From assembly GCF_007971025.1 (NCBI RefSeq), contig NZ_CP042436.1, forward strand, positions 3,658,001-3,722,000: a stretch of DNA of 64,000 bases. Reading direction: 5' to 3'. The DNA comes from Mucilaginibacter ginsenosidivorans. GTDB lineage: Bacteria; Bacteroidota; Bacteroidia; Sphingobacteriales; Sphingobacteriaceae. Position numbers and translations under genes: made by a program. A model generated the notes under the pieces. That model ran no database searches. It saw only the letters and a list, made by a program, of their open reading frames with translations, and had not been told where the DNA came from. Of this stretch, positions 47,593-55,900 are shown piece after piece (positions within the stretch are counted from its first letter, which is position 1; each line of letters starts with the position of its first letter).

Positions 47593-48270
47593 ATGCTATC
47601 ACTACAACACGTAACTAAATTTTACCAGGTTGGCGGCAACAAGAATCTTATACTAAATGATATCAGCCTTGATGTCGACCAGGGTGAGTTCATTTCTATC
47701 ATGGGCCCATCAGGTTCGGGTAAATCTACTTTATTGAATATAATTGGGATGCTTGATGAACCGTCACAAGGTTACCATTACTTTATGGGACAGGCGGTAC
47801 ATCAGCTCAAAGAGAAACAGCGTTCGGCGCTTTACAAACAATACATCGGCTTTGTTTTCCAGGCTTACCATTTGATAGACGAGCTTACCGTGTACGAAAA
47901 CATTGAAACTCCGCTTATATACCAGGATGTAAAAGGTTCGGAACGCAAGGCCATGGTGGCCGATATGCTGGACAGGTTCCAGATAGTTGGCAAAAAAGAC
48001 CTTTTCCCGGCTCAATTATCCGGGGGACAGCAGCAGCTTGTAGGTATTGCACGTGCACTTATAGCCAGTCCGAAACTGATATTAGCTGATGAGCCTACTG
48101 GTAATCTCAATTCGAAGCAAGGGGAGGAGATAATGGAACTTTTCAGGAAACTAAATAAAGAGGACGGCGTGACCATTATACAGGTAACCCACTCTGAAAA
48201 GAATGCGGAATACGGAACGAGGATAATTGATTTACTGGATGGAAAGGTTGAGTCCTCGCGCAAGTTCTGA
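47593..48270 (+). CDS. ABC transporter ATP-binding protein, MacB/LolD type (single ATPase of the array)
   Basis: A 225-aa stand-alone ATPase with all core motifs: Walker A GPSGSGKST (38-46), Q-loop Q90, signature LSGGQ (142-146), Walker B LILADE (162-167) with catalytic E167, and switch histidine H200. This family powers FtsX/MacB-type permeases. It is the only ATPase gene in 49 kb containing 17 permeases, and it lies behind the same regulatory module as four permease units, so it probably serves many or all of them. After the signature, LSGGQQQL has leucine where many relatives have arginine. The ORF starts at an ATG in an A-rich context. A TolC-family gene follows after 25 bases. Confidence 0.93.
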   Translation: MLSLQHVTKFYQVGGNKNLILNDISLDVDQGEFISIMGPSGSGKSTLLNIIGMLDEPSQGYHYFMGQAVHQLKEKQRSALYKQYIGFVFQAYHLIDELTVYENIETPLIYQDVKGSERKAMVADMLDRFQIVGKKDLFPAQLSGGQQQLVGIARALIASPKLILADEPTGNLNSKQGEEIMELFRKLNKEDGVTIIQVTHSEKNAEYGTRIIDLLDGKVESSRKF

Positions 48271-48295
48271 AATAAAATATAAATATTATACAACC

Positions 48296-49624
48296 ATGTT
48301 TTTTAGAAAAATAGCTTTAATACTTTTATTACTAACCTTAATCGTTTCTGCTAAGGCACAGCAAGCAGACAGTGTTTATACGCTTCAGCAATGCATCGAT
48401 CTGGCGATAAAAAACAACCTGGATGTTAAAAAGAGTGGTACGCAGTTAGAAAGAGCCAAGGTTAACTCAAGGCAGGCGCGTGAAAACCTGCTGCCAAATC
48501 TGAATGGAAACATATACGAAAGTATTAGTAACGGCCGCAGCCAGGACCCTACAACTTACAATTATGTAACCCAAAGGATCACCTACGGCCAGTATAATCT
48601 TAGCACTAACGTAACCTTATTCAATGGTATGAACTTGATCAATATCATCAAACAGAACTCGTTGCTGTACCAGGCCGGAAAGATGGATTTTCAACAAATA
48701 AAGGATATTACAACTATAAATATTACCGCTTTATACCTTCAAGAGCTAAGCAGCGAAGATCAATTGAACCAGGCAAATCTTCAATTTGATGCTTCAAAAG
48801 TTAACGTAGACCGCGTAACTGCTTTGAATAATGCCGGTTCGATCACACCAACGGACTATCTTAATATAAAAGGTACGCACGATAACGACGCACTTGCAGT
48901 AGTTAACGCAAAAAATGCTGTAATTACCGCAAAGCTGAATTTGTTGGAAGCAATGAACGTTCCATTTAGTACCACAGTAAAATTTGCCAGGCTTACGGCC
49001 GATCAATTGCCTGCTAATTACGATCAGGGACCAGATCAGATATATTCTTCTGCCTTAAGTAACCTTGCCGTAGTTAAAGCGGCAGACCTGCGGGTGAAAG
49101 CAGCTGAAAAAGAGGTTTCGGCAGCTAAAGGCAAGTATTACCCCAACATATCTTTAGGAGCCGGTATAGGCACAAACTTTTCAAATACAAACCCTGCAAG
49201 CTTTACCAGTCAGTTCCGGAATAATTATAGTTATGGGCCAAGCCTGCAGGTGCAAATACCTATCCTAAACTGGTTCCAAACAAGGAATAATGTTGCCAAA
49301 GCAAAAATCGATCTGGAAGATGCAAAAAACGCAAGTGATGGCACCCAGGTTCAGCTGAAACAGCAAATAGCCCAGGCCTATTCAAACATGACAACTGCAT
49401 ACGATCGTTACCATGTCCTTTTACAACAGGTGGAAACTTATAAAGAGTCGTACCGCGTGACTCAGGCAAAATTTGAGAATGGTGTAGTTACGGCCGATAT
49501 ATTCGTTTTGTCAAAACAGAATTTAGATGCAGCTAATATTAACCTCATCAGCGCACGCTACGACTATATAACACGCATCAAAATACTCGACTATTACCAG
49601 GGCAAATTATCATCGTTCAAATAA
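48296..49624 (+). CDS. TolC-family outer-membrane efflux protein
   Basis: The 442-aa product has a signal peptide (MFFRKIALILLLLTLIVSAKA) and then the two-fold repeated coiled-coil/beta-barrel layout of outer-membrane factors. The first repeat opens with YTLQQCIDLAIKNNLDVKKS, and the second includes LAVVKAADLRVKAAEKEVSAAKGKYYPNISLGAG. The C-terminal helices contain DAKNASDGTQVQLKQQIAQA. This ATG was chosen because it gives a proper signal peptide; a longer in-frame reading from 48227 overlaps the ATPase gene. TolC proteins form the outer-membrane exit duct of tripartite pumps. The gene is in an operon with the ATPase, but the periplasmic adaptor that normally links the two membranes is not encoded nearby. 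Confidence 0.92.
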   Translation: MFFRKIALILLLLTLIVSAKAQQADSVYTLQQCIDLAIKNNLDVKKSGTQLERAKVNSRQARENLLPNLNGNIYESISNGRSQDPTTYNYVTQRITYGQYNLSTNVTLFNGMNLINIIKQNSLLYQAGKMDFQQIKDITTINITALYLQELSSEDQLNQANLQFDASKVNVDRVTALNNAGSITPTDYLNIKGTHDNDALAVVNAKNAVITAKLNLLEAMNVPFSTTVKFARLTADQLPANYDQGPDQIYSSALSNLAVVKAADLRVKAAEKEVSAAKGKYYPNISLGAGIGTNFSNTNPASFTSQFRNNYSYGPSLQVQIPILNWFQTRNNVAKAKIDLEDAKNASDGTQVQLKQQIAQAYSNMTTAYDRYHVLLQQVETYKESYRVTQAKFENGVVTADIFVLSKQNLDAANINLISARYDYITRIKILDYYQGKLSSFK

Positions 49625-49634
49625 AATGAATTAG

Positions 49635-49653
49635 TATTTGGAATTGCCAAATA
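49635..49653 (+). terminator. Short hairpin after the TolC gene
   Basis: TATTTGG (49635-49641) pairs with CCAAATA (49647-49653) around a 5-base loop, 10 bases after the stop codon. It is AT-rich and without a strong T-run, so it is only a weak terminator candidate. Confidence 0.4.
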
Positions 49654-49681
49654 TTTGCTGAAATTTATATCAGGCAAACAT

Positions 49682-49733
49682 AATATCCGGTAAATGCTAT
49701 CAGGTTCCGTAAACTGAGTATTTGCCGGATATT
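49682..49733 (+). terminator. Strong hairpin, likely terminator of the ATPase-TolC unit
   Basis: AATATCCGGTAAATGC (49682-49697) pairs with GTATTTGCCGGATATT (49718-49733) over 16 positions with only wobble or single mismatches. The right arm is followed by a T-rich stretch (CCATTTTAAT). It separates the array from the glycoside hydrolase genes. Confidence 0.65.
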
Positions 49734-49859
49734 TCCATTTTAATCCCCCTGTGCCGTCTATTGATACTGATATTTGTTAAAATATATGCTGATATTTTGC
49801 AGTTTTAGTACTATGCTTGTTGTATAGTTCGCACTAAATTTAGGGCCAACTTCAAACAG

Positions 49860-51620
49860 ATGTTAAAACGAATATACTTTTCAGCACTGATATCATTTCT
49901 GCTGAGCGCAGGCATTGCTGCCGCGCAAGTTCCTGCTGACAGCGCCACGCAGCAAATACGCCTAAACCAAATTGGTTTTTATCCAAATGGCCCAAAAACA
50001 GCCATTATTTTAAGCGGGGTCACGGGCTATTACACCGTAAAAACTACAGGCGGCAAGCAGGTATTTAAAGGCAGGTTAAAAAGATGTGATGAACCTGCGC
50101 TTAACGGGAAATATACCTCTGTTGCTGATTTTTCGGCATTTAATAAACCGGGAAAATATGTATTAGAGGTAAAAGGTTTAGGCGACTCTTACTCATTTGA
50201 GATCAGTAAATCTATACATGACCAGGTAGCGAAAGCCCTCATCAAAGCATACTACTTTCAACGTGTCTCGGTATCATTACCGGAAAAATACGCCAGCAAA
50301 TGGGCGAGGGCAGAAGGGCACCCGGACGATAAAGTGCTTGTGCATGCATCGGCTGCAAGTGCCGAACGGCCCGAAGGAACGGTAATAGCCTCGCCGCGCG
50401 GCTGGTATGATGCGGGAGACTACAATAAATATATTGTGAACAGCGGTATTTCTATTTATACCTTATTGTCGCTTTACGAGGATTTTCCGGCCTATACAAA
50501 GACAGTAAAACTTAATACACCGGAAAGCGGGAATGGAATACCCGATCTGTTGAACGAGTGTTTGTGGAATATCCGCTGGATGCTTACCATGCAGGATCCT
50601 AATGACGGCGGCGTTTATCATAAACTGACTAATGCCCAGTTCGATAAGATGGTTATGCCCGATAAAGCGACAACCACCCGCTATGTTGTTCAAAAAAGTA
50701 CGGCGGCGGCGTTAGATTTTGCCGCTGTGATGGCGCAATCGGCAAGAGTATTTAAGCAGTTTCCAAAACAATTGCCCGGCCTGGCCGATTCGTGCCTGGC
50801 AGCCGCAAAACAGGCCTGGGACTGGGCGCAAAAAAATCGGGATGTTATTTACAACCAGAATGTTATCAATCAAAAGTTTGAGCCGAAAATAGTAACCGGC
50901 GAATATGGCGACCGGTATGTAAGCGATGAGTTTATCTGGGCTGCCTCAGAGTTGTTTGTGACGACCGGTGACGATCGATATACAAAAGCTGTAAACATCA
51001 TTCCTGATGATAAAATGCCCTTACCAAGCTGGAGCCAGGTGCGTTTGTTGGGATATTATTCCATCCTCCGAAATAGCGGTAACCTAAAGAGCAGCTTCCC
51101 GGGTCTGGATAAATTAAAAAAGAACCTGATCAGCTTTGCTGACGACCTTACAAAAGGATGGGACAGTACTGCTTACCAAACCGTAATGCAAACAAAACGG
51201 TCGAATTTTATTTGGGGGAGCAATGCGGTTGCGGCAAATGAAGGTGTCGCGCTTTTACAGGCTTATAAACTCACCCATGATAAAAAATTCCTTGACGCCG
51301 CGTTATCGAATCTCGATTATTTATTGGGACGGAACGGAACCGGGTATTCTTTTGTAACCGGCTTCGGAAGTAAACCCCCCATGCACCCGCACCACCGGCC
51401 ATCCATTTCCGATGGGATCGCGGAGCCGGTACCCGGCCTTCTTACTGGGGGCCCTAATCCGGGTATGCAGGATCATATAAAAGTGCCATCGACTGTGCCT
51501 GACGAGGCTTATATCGATAATGACCAGGCTTATGCGGTTAATGAAATTGCCATAAACTGGAATGCGCCAATGGCTTACCTGGCAAACGCCATAGAAGCAT
51601 TGCAAAGTCAATTAAAATAA
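49860..51620 (+). CDS. Glycoside hydrolase family 9 enzyme (endoglucanase-like)
   Basis: A 586-aa secreted protein. The signal peptide is about residues 1-22 (MLKRIYFSALISFLLSAGIAAA). An N-terminal immunoglobulin-like CelD_N domain spans about 30-115 (IRLNQIGFYPNGPKTAII). The (alpha/alpha)6 GH9 catalytic domain runs to the end. Recognisable GH9 signatures are GWYDAGDYNKYIVN, with the catalytic-base aspartates at 184 and 187; GYSFVTGFGSKPPMHPHHRP; and NDQAYAVNEIAINWNAP, with the catalytic acid E562. GH9 enzymes cleave beta-1,4-glucans by inversion. The exact substrate (cellulose, xyloglucan or mixed-linkage glucan) is not determined here. It is followed by a GH53 gene on the same strand, suggesting a small plant-polysaccharide degradation set. 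Confidence 0.93.
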   Translation: MLKRIYFSALISFLLSAGIAAAQVPADSATQQIRLNQIGFYPNGPKTAIILSGVTGYYTVKTTGGKQVFKGRLKRCDEPALNGKYTSVADFSAFNKPGKYVLEVKGLGDSYSFEISKSIHDQVAKALIKAYYFQRVSVSLPEKYASKWARAEGHPDDKVLVHASAASAERPEGTVIASPRGWYDAGDYNKYIVNSGISIYTLLSLYEDFPAYTKTVKLNTPESGNGIPDLLNECLWNIRWMLTMQDPNDGGVYHKLTNAQFDKMVMPDKATTTRYVVQKSTAAALDFAAVMAQSARVFKQFPKQLPGLADSCLAAAKQAWDWAQKNRDVIYNQNVINQKFEPKIVTGEYGDRYVSDEFIWAASELFVTTGDDRYTKAVNIIPDDKMPLPSWSQVRLLGYYSILRNSGNLKSSFPGLDKLKKNLISFADDLTKGWDSTAYQTVMQTKRSNFIWGSNAVAANEGVALLQAYKLTHDKKFLDAALSNLDYLLGRNGTGYSFVTGFGSKPPMHPHHRPSISDGIAEPVPGLLTGGPNPGMQDHIKVPSTVPDEAYIDNDQAYAVNEIAINWNAPMAYLANAIEALQSQLK

Positions 51621-51707
51621 CTGAAGGTTTTTTTTCATCTCCTGCATCAAAACTTGATCCACCAGAATAAATGTTAAATCAACATTTTATTTTTCGGTTT
51701 GATGATT

Positions 51708-51715
51708 TATATTTG
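51708..51715 (+). promoter_or_regulatory. Candidate -7 box TATATTTG for the GH53 gene
   Basis: TATATTTG matches the Bacteroidota -7 consensus TAnnTTTG and would place the transcript start about 35-40 bases before the ATG at 51759. No convincing -33 TTG element was found at the expected distance. Confidence 0.45.
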
Positions 51716-51758
51716 TGAGAACCTGTTTGGCGTTCCATTATAGATCGTTACCCGAATT

Positions 51759-52802
51759 ATGAAAAAAGTGTTGCTGGCCTCTGTGGCCCTTGGTTTATTG
51801 CTGTCGTCGTGTTCAAAAAAAAGCGGTAACGATGTGCATACCAATCCGCCTGTTTATAAAGCCCCCGTTGTTGCTGCCGGTTTTGCCAAAGGAGCGGATA
51901 TAAGCTGGGTTACCCAGATGGAATCATCGGGCGTTAAATTTTACGATAAATCGGGCGCACAAAAGGATTTGTTTGCCTTACTTAAAAGCCTCGGGTTTAC
52001 TTCCATCAGGCTACGGGCCTGGGTAAACCCATCGGATGGCTGGTGCAATACCGCTGATGTGGTAGCTAAAGCCAAACGGGCGCAAAACGCCGGGATGAAG
52101 ATCATGATCGATTTTCATTACAGCGACAGCTGGGCCGATCCGGGTAAACAACCTAAGCCGGCTGCATGGACGGGTCTTGACTTTGCTACCCTGGTAACAA
52201 CGTTGCACGATTACACCGTGGCTACCATGAATACCCTAAAAACCAACGGTATTACACCGGATTGGGCACAGGTTGGCAACGAAGTTGACGATGGCATGCT
52301 TTGGGAGGACGGACGGGCTTCTGCGCACATGGCCAATTTCGCGGCGCTGGTTGAAGCCGGGTACCAGGCTGTTAAATCGGTAAGCAGTACGACCAAGGTG
52401 ATCGTACACGTGTCCAATGGCTTCGACAACGACCTGTTCCGCTACCTGTTTGATGGTTTGAAAAATAACGGGGCGCATTGGGACATTATCGGGATGTCCT
52501 TATATCCTTCGACAACCAATTACACCACGCTTGATACGCAGTGTCAAAGTAATATCAATGATATGGTAGCGCGGTACGGAACACCGGTAATGTTATGTGA
52601 AATTGGGATGCAAGCCAACCAGCCAGGTATATCGCGCGACTTCCTGACGGATATTATCACTAAAGTAAATGCGATCTCCAATAACAACGGTTTGGGTGTG
52701 TTTTACTGGGAACCGGAAGCCTACAACTGGCAGGGATATGGCCTCGGTGCGTTTGACAACACCGGCAAGCCGACTATAGCGCTTGATGCCTTTTCAAATT
52801 AA
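51759..52802 (+). CDS. Glycoside hydrolase family 53 lipoprotein (arabinogalactan endo-beta-1,4-galactanase)
   Basis: A 347-aa protein with a lipoprotein signal; the lipobox LLSSC puts the modified cysteine at residue 18. A TIM-barrel follows with family-53 hallmarks: KGADISWVTQMESSG (44-58), LRLRAWVNP-like RLRAWVNP (84-91), MIDFHYSDSWADPGKQ (116-131), the acid/base E175 in QVGNEVDDGMLWEDG, and the nucleophile E281 in MLCEIGM. The enzyme hydrolyses beta-1,4-galactan side chains of pectin. The lipid anchor suggests an outer-membrane location. Its stop codon overlaps the stop of the convergent DUF3667 gene (52799-52802). Confidence 0.94.
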   Translation: MKKVLLASVALGLLLSSCSKKSGNDVHTNPPVYKAPVVAAGFAKGADISWVTQMESSGVKFYDKSGAQKDLFALLKSLGFTSIRLRAWVNPSDGWCNTADVVAKAKRAQNAGMKIMIDFHYSDSWADPGKQPKPAAWTGLDFATLVTTLHDYTVATMNTLKTNGITPDWAQVGNEVDDGMLWEDGRASAHMANFAALVEAGYQAVKSVSSTTKVIVHVSNGFDNDLFRYLFDGLKNNGAHWDIIGMSLYPSTTNYTTLDTQCQSNINDMVARYGTPVMLCEIGMQANQPGISRDFLTDIITKVNAISNNNGLGVFYWEPEAYNWQGYGLGAFDNTGKPTIALDAFSN

Positions 52803-53854
52803 ATAATGGTAGTTACCAGGAACAACAGCGTGATGCAAAACGCAAATGACATGAAATACATAGTGCTCATGCCGATGAGTTTGGTGGTTGTGCGGAACCA
52901 GCTGCGCTTATAAACTACCTTTAGCGCATGGTGAGCATACCAGAGGATATACAGGGTTGCAAAAAGCATTACCCATTGCATTACCGGGTCCCAGCTTGCC
53001 GGAAGAATGACCTGCAACGACATCAGTATCGTTAAAAATAAAAACAGGAAACAATGGAAGTGAAAGGAAAAGATGAGGTGCTCGACATAAAACTTTTTAT
53101 TTTTCCAAAAAGCTACCCGCAATATCAAAGCAAATAAAGGGAGCAATAAAAACATCATTTTTGGGGCGTTATGCTGAACTTCTTCAACAAATGTCTCCCT
53201 TGCCAACGAGCCGTATCTTTCCAGGTAACCATAAACCTTTTTGTTCCATAACCTTATAAGAACCCCATCCTTTTGGGCAGCGGGTAATTTCTGCTGGTTA
53301 GCCAGGTATTGCACATACGAAGTGTCGTGGGTTGTAGGATGGAACCACTTATTTGGCCCGTGGGCATCGCCATCCTCTAAACCTTTTGGTTCGGCAGCAT
53401 TATCTTTATCAATGTCCTTTCTTATTTCTTTTTTTGTCGCCTCAGGTATAAATCGGCTAGCAGCAATGGCTTTTTTTACCGAATCGGTATTTTGTCCCGA
53501 TTTTGGAGGTGTTGCCCCGGTATCCTTCACCTTTACCACGTCGTGCCCCGTTTTAAAGAATAAAATGAAATAAATAAGGCTGATAAAAATATACATCTTT
53601 ACCGGGTGCAGGTATTGTGTTCGCCTGCCTGCGGTATATTCATTGGTAAGGTAACCCGGCTTAAAAAGCAGCGGTTTTAGCGTGTGAAAAAACTGGTGGT
53701 CGAAATGGAAATAATCGCTGATGGTATGGGCCATCATGTGGCCGAAGTTTTCCTTTATTTCCAGGTTCTCCTGCCCGCAATTATGACAGAATTTACCCTG
53801 GAGCGTAGTACCGCAGTTCAAACAGTTATTTTCTTTGCGGTAATGCTTTTTCAT
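52799..53854 (-). CDS. DUF3667 membrane protein with N-terminal zinc ribbon
   Basis: A 351-aa protein. A zinc ribbon at the N-terminus has cysteines 11, 14, 23 and 26 (CLNCG...CHNCG). The conserved DUF3667 stretch follows (YFHFDHQFFHTLKPLLFKPG; YTAGRRTQYLHPVKMYIFIS), then a soluble, charged loop rich in D/E/K at about 115-215, and four further hydrophobic segments to the C-terminus. Function is unknown for the family. It begins 12 bases after the nucleoside-permease gene and is probably translated from the same transcript. Its end overlaps the convergent GH53 gene by four bases, both stops sharing bases 52799-52802. Confidence 0.9.
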   Translation of the reverse strand: MKKHYRKENNCLNCGTTLQGKFCHNCGQENLEIKENFGHMMAHTISDYFHFDHQFFHTLKPLLFKPGYLTNEYTAGRRTQYLHPVKMYIFISLIYFILFFKTGHDVVKVKDTGATPPKSGQNTDSVKKAIAASRFIPEATKKEIRKDIDKDNAAEPKGLEDGDAHGPNKWFHPTTHDTSYVQYLANQQKLPAAQKDGVLIRLWNKKVYGYLERYGSLARETFVEEVQHNAPKMMFLLLPLFALILRVAFWKNKKFYVEHLIFSFHFHCFLFLFLTILMSLQVILPASWDPVMQWVMLFATLYILWYAHHALKVVYKRSWFRTTTKLIGMSTMYFMSFAFCITLLFLVTTII

Positions 53855-53866
53855 GATCGGCTATTT

Positions 53867-55126
53867 TCAGGCATGTTCAATAGCATGTTTCAACGCGGCG
53901 TTGTGTTTATACCTGAACACAAAAGGGAATATGCAGGCAATTACCAAAGCATAAGCGGCAAACGTGAGCCAGATACCGTGCCAGTTTTTGCTTTGATCGT
54001 GCATCGTGAAAAACTTATCGATAACCAGCCCGCTGGTAACACTGCCGAATACGGCGCCGAAGCCGTTCACCATCATCATAAATAATCCCTGGGCGCTGCC
54101 GCGTATCTCGGGCGTTGTTTGCGTCTCGACAAATAGCGAGCCGGAAATGTTAAAGAAGTCGAAAGCCATACCATAAACGATACAGGACAGGATGATCATC
54201 CATAGCCCGTCGGCCGGGTTACCGAACGCAAAGAGGCCAAACCGCAACACCCAGGCCAGCATACTGAAAAGCATTACATATTTGATACCGAATTTACGCA
54301 GAAAGAAGGGAATAGCCAGGATAAAAAGCGTCTCTGAAACCTGGGATATCGACATGATAATAGCCGGGTATTTTACGGTTGTGAGACTGGCATATTGGGG
54401 TATGTTTTTAAAATCGTGAAGAAAAGTATCGCCGTAGGCATTAGTAAGCTGCAAGGCTGCCCCCAGCAGCATCGAAAAAGCAAAGAAGACCGCAAAGCGG
54501 GGGGTGCCGAATAATGTGAACGCCCGTAAGCCTAATACATCCACAAACGACCGGTTATTGACTTTAGTGTAGAGCGGAGGGCATTTTGGAAGCGTAAACG
54601 CATAAACCCCTAATGCAAATGCTACCCCTGATGAAATATAAAATTGGTTAGCCGTGGTTTCGCTATGGGTAAGACTGACCACCCATAATGCCACAATAAA
54701 TCCCACTGTACCCCAGGTCCGTATGGGCGGATATTCTTTTACGACATCGATATTTTCTCTTTTTAACGCCGAATACGCTACAGTTATCGATAACGATATG
54801 GTTGGCATATAAAAAACCATATTGAGCAGCATCACCCAAAAAAAAGCATTTGGATTGGTTACCAAGGGTAGCGACAATAACGATAAAGCGCCCAGGATAT
54901 GCATAATGCCGTATAGTTTTTCGGCATTGATCCACCTGTCCGCTATGATACCGGTTAATGCCGGCATAAAGATGGATGATATGCCCATGGTTGAGAATAT
55001 TGCACCGAACTGTGCCCCCGACCAATGCTTGTTTTGAAACCAATATGCGCCAATAGTTAGAAGCCACGCACCCCACACAAAATATTGCATAAAGTTCATC
55101 AGCGTTAAGCGAAGCTTAATATTCAT
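53867..55126 (-). CDS. MFS transporter, nucleoside:H+ symporter (NupG-like) type
   Basis: A 419-aa inner-membrane protein with about twelve TM segments. It opens with LTLMNFMQYFVWGAWLLTIGAYW and contains GIIADRWINAEKLYGIMH, the loop between TM2 and TM3 typical of the nucleoside-permease branch of the major facilitator superfamily. PPIRTWGTVGFIVALWVV and VETQTTPEIRGSAQGLFMMM are further family-like segments. The family imports nucleosides with protons. Assignment to nucleosides is by family resemblance only. The gene is separated from the upstream nuclease gene by 147 bases that contain TGAGAT-type repeats. Confidence 0.87.
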   Translation of the reverse strand: MNIKLRLTLMNFMQYFVWGAWLLTIGAYWFQNKHWSGAQFGAIFSTMGISSIFMPALTGIIADRWINAEKLYGIMHILGALSLLSLPLVTNPNAFFWVMLLNMVFYMPTISLSITVAYSALKRENIDVVKEYPPIRTWGTVGFIVALWVVSLTHSETTANQFYISSGVAFALGVYAFTLPKCPPLYTKVNNRSFVDVLGLRAFTLFGTPRFAVFFAFSMLLGAALQLTNAYGDTFLHDFKNIPQYASLTTVKYPAIIMSISQVSETLFILAIPFFLRKFGIKYVMLFSMLAWVLRFGLFAFGNPADGLWMIILSCIVYGMAFDFFNISGSLFVETQTTPEIRGSAQGLFMMMVNGFGAVFGSVTSGLVIDKFFTMHDQSKNWHGIWLTFAAYALVIACIFPFVFRYKHNAALKHAIEHA

Positions 55127-55173
55127 CCGTTATCCCTTGCGTTAAAAGTTAATGGGTGTTAAAGTAGAAAAAT

Positions 55174-55266
55174 GATGTGAGATTTGAGATATGAGATGTG
55201 AGAAACAATGCAGAAATAAGACCAGCGAACAAGTTACTATCTCAAAATGTCATATCTCACGTCTAA
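55174..55266. repeat. TGAGAT-type repeats forming an imperfect dyad
   Basis: The left part (55174-55203) has three tandem variants of TGAGAT (GTGAGATTTGAGATATGAGA), and the right part (about 55239-55263) has the complementary ATCTCA/ATATCTCAC. It lies between two minus-strand genes and may form a hairpin in their transcript. Confidence 0.5.
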
Positions 55267-55273
55267 AACCTGG

Positions 55274-55876
55274 TTAAGAAGCTTTCCTGCGGTTAAGTTC
55301 GTCGCGTATTTTTGCGGCTTTTTCGTAAGCTTCTTCGGATAAGGCTTCCTGCAGTTTGCTTTTCAACTCATCGTTGCTGAGCGAAGCATAACCCGTAGCT
55401 GACGAAGAAACCGCCTTTTCTTCAGTTGCGGCGTCGGCCATATTTTCGAGATAGACAAAATCGTTTCCTTCGATAACGATACCCGCGCTCGACAGTATAA
55501 ATTCGTAAGTATAAATAGGACAATCGAACCGGACGGCCATGGCTATGGCGTCAGAAGTACGGGCATCTATCTCGATAGATTTTTTGCCGTCGGAGCAGAG
55601 GAGTTTCGAGTAAAATATCCCGTCGACCAGGTTATAAATGATGATCTCCTGTATGGTGATATCAAAAGCCTGGGCGAAATTTTTGAACAGATCGTGGGTG
55701 AGGGGCCTGCTCGGCGTCATTTTTTCGATCTCAATAGCAATGGCCTGCGCCTCAAAGCTTCCAATGATGATCGGCAACCGGCGGCGGCCATTTACTTCGC
55801 CCAAAACCAAAGCGTATGCGCCGGATTGTGTTTGGCTGTAGGAGAGGCCCACTATATCCAGTTTAATTTTTTTCAT
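55274..55876 (-). CDS. Bifunctional nuclease family protein (DUF151) with C-terminal UVR motif
   Basis: A 200-aa protein from the ATG at 55876; an upstream in-frame ATG at 55888 and GTG at 55891 are possible but add only a few non-conserved residues. The BFN/DUF151 domain fills about residues 1-135 (LVLGEVNGRRRLPIIIGSFE; IEIDARTSDAIAMAVRFDCP). Residues about 165-198 form a UVR-type helical hairpin (LKSKLQEALSEEAYEKAAKI) as in UvrB/UvrC and related proteins. Some DUF151 proteins have been reported to cleave DNA and RNA; the role in this group is uncertain. It follows EtfA by about 25 bases and is probably in the etf transcript. Confidence 0.9.
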   Translation of the reverse strand: MKKIKLDIVGLSYSQTQSGAYALVLGEVNGRRRLPIIIGSFEAQAIAIEIEKMTPSRPLTHDLFKNFAQAFDITIQEIIIYNLVDGIFYSKLLCSDGKKSIEIDARTSDAIAMAVRFDCPIYTYEFILSSAGIVIEGNDFVYLENMADAATEEKAVSSSATGYASLSNDELKSKLQEALSEEAYEKAAKIRDELNRRKAS

Positions 55877-55900
55877 GTTGTTGCCCATCACTGCAAACCT

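Noticed and set aside
47593..49624. A complete MacA-MacB-TolC pump operon
   Set aside because: No adaptor gene and no fused MacB are present; only ATPase and TolC adjoin the permease array.
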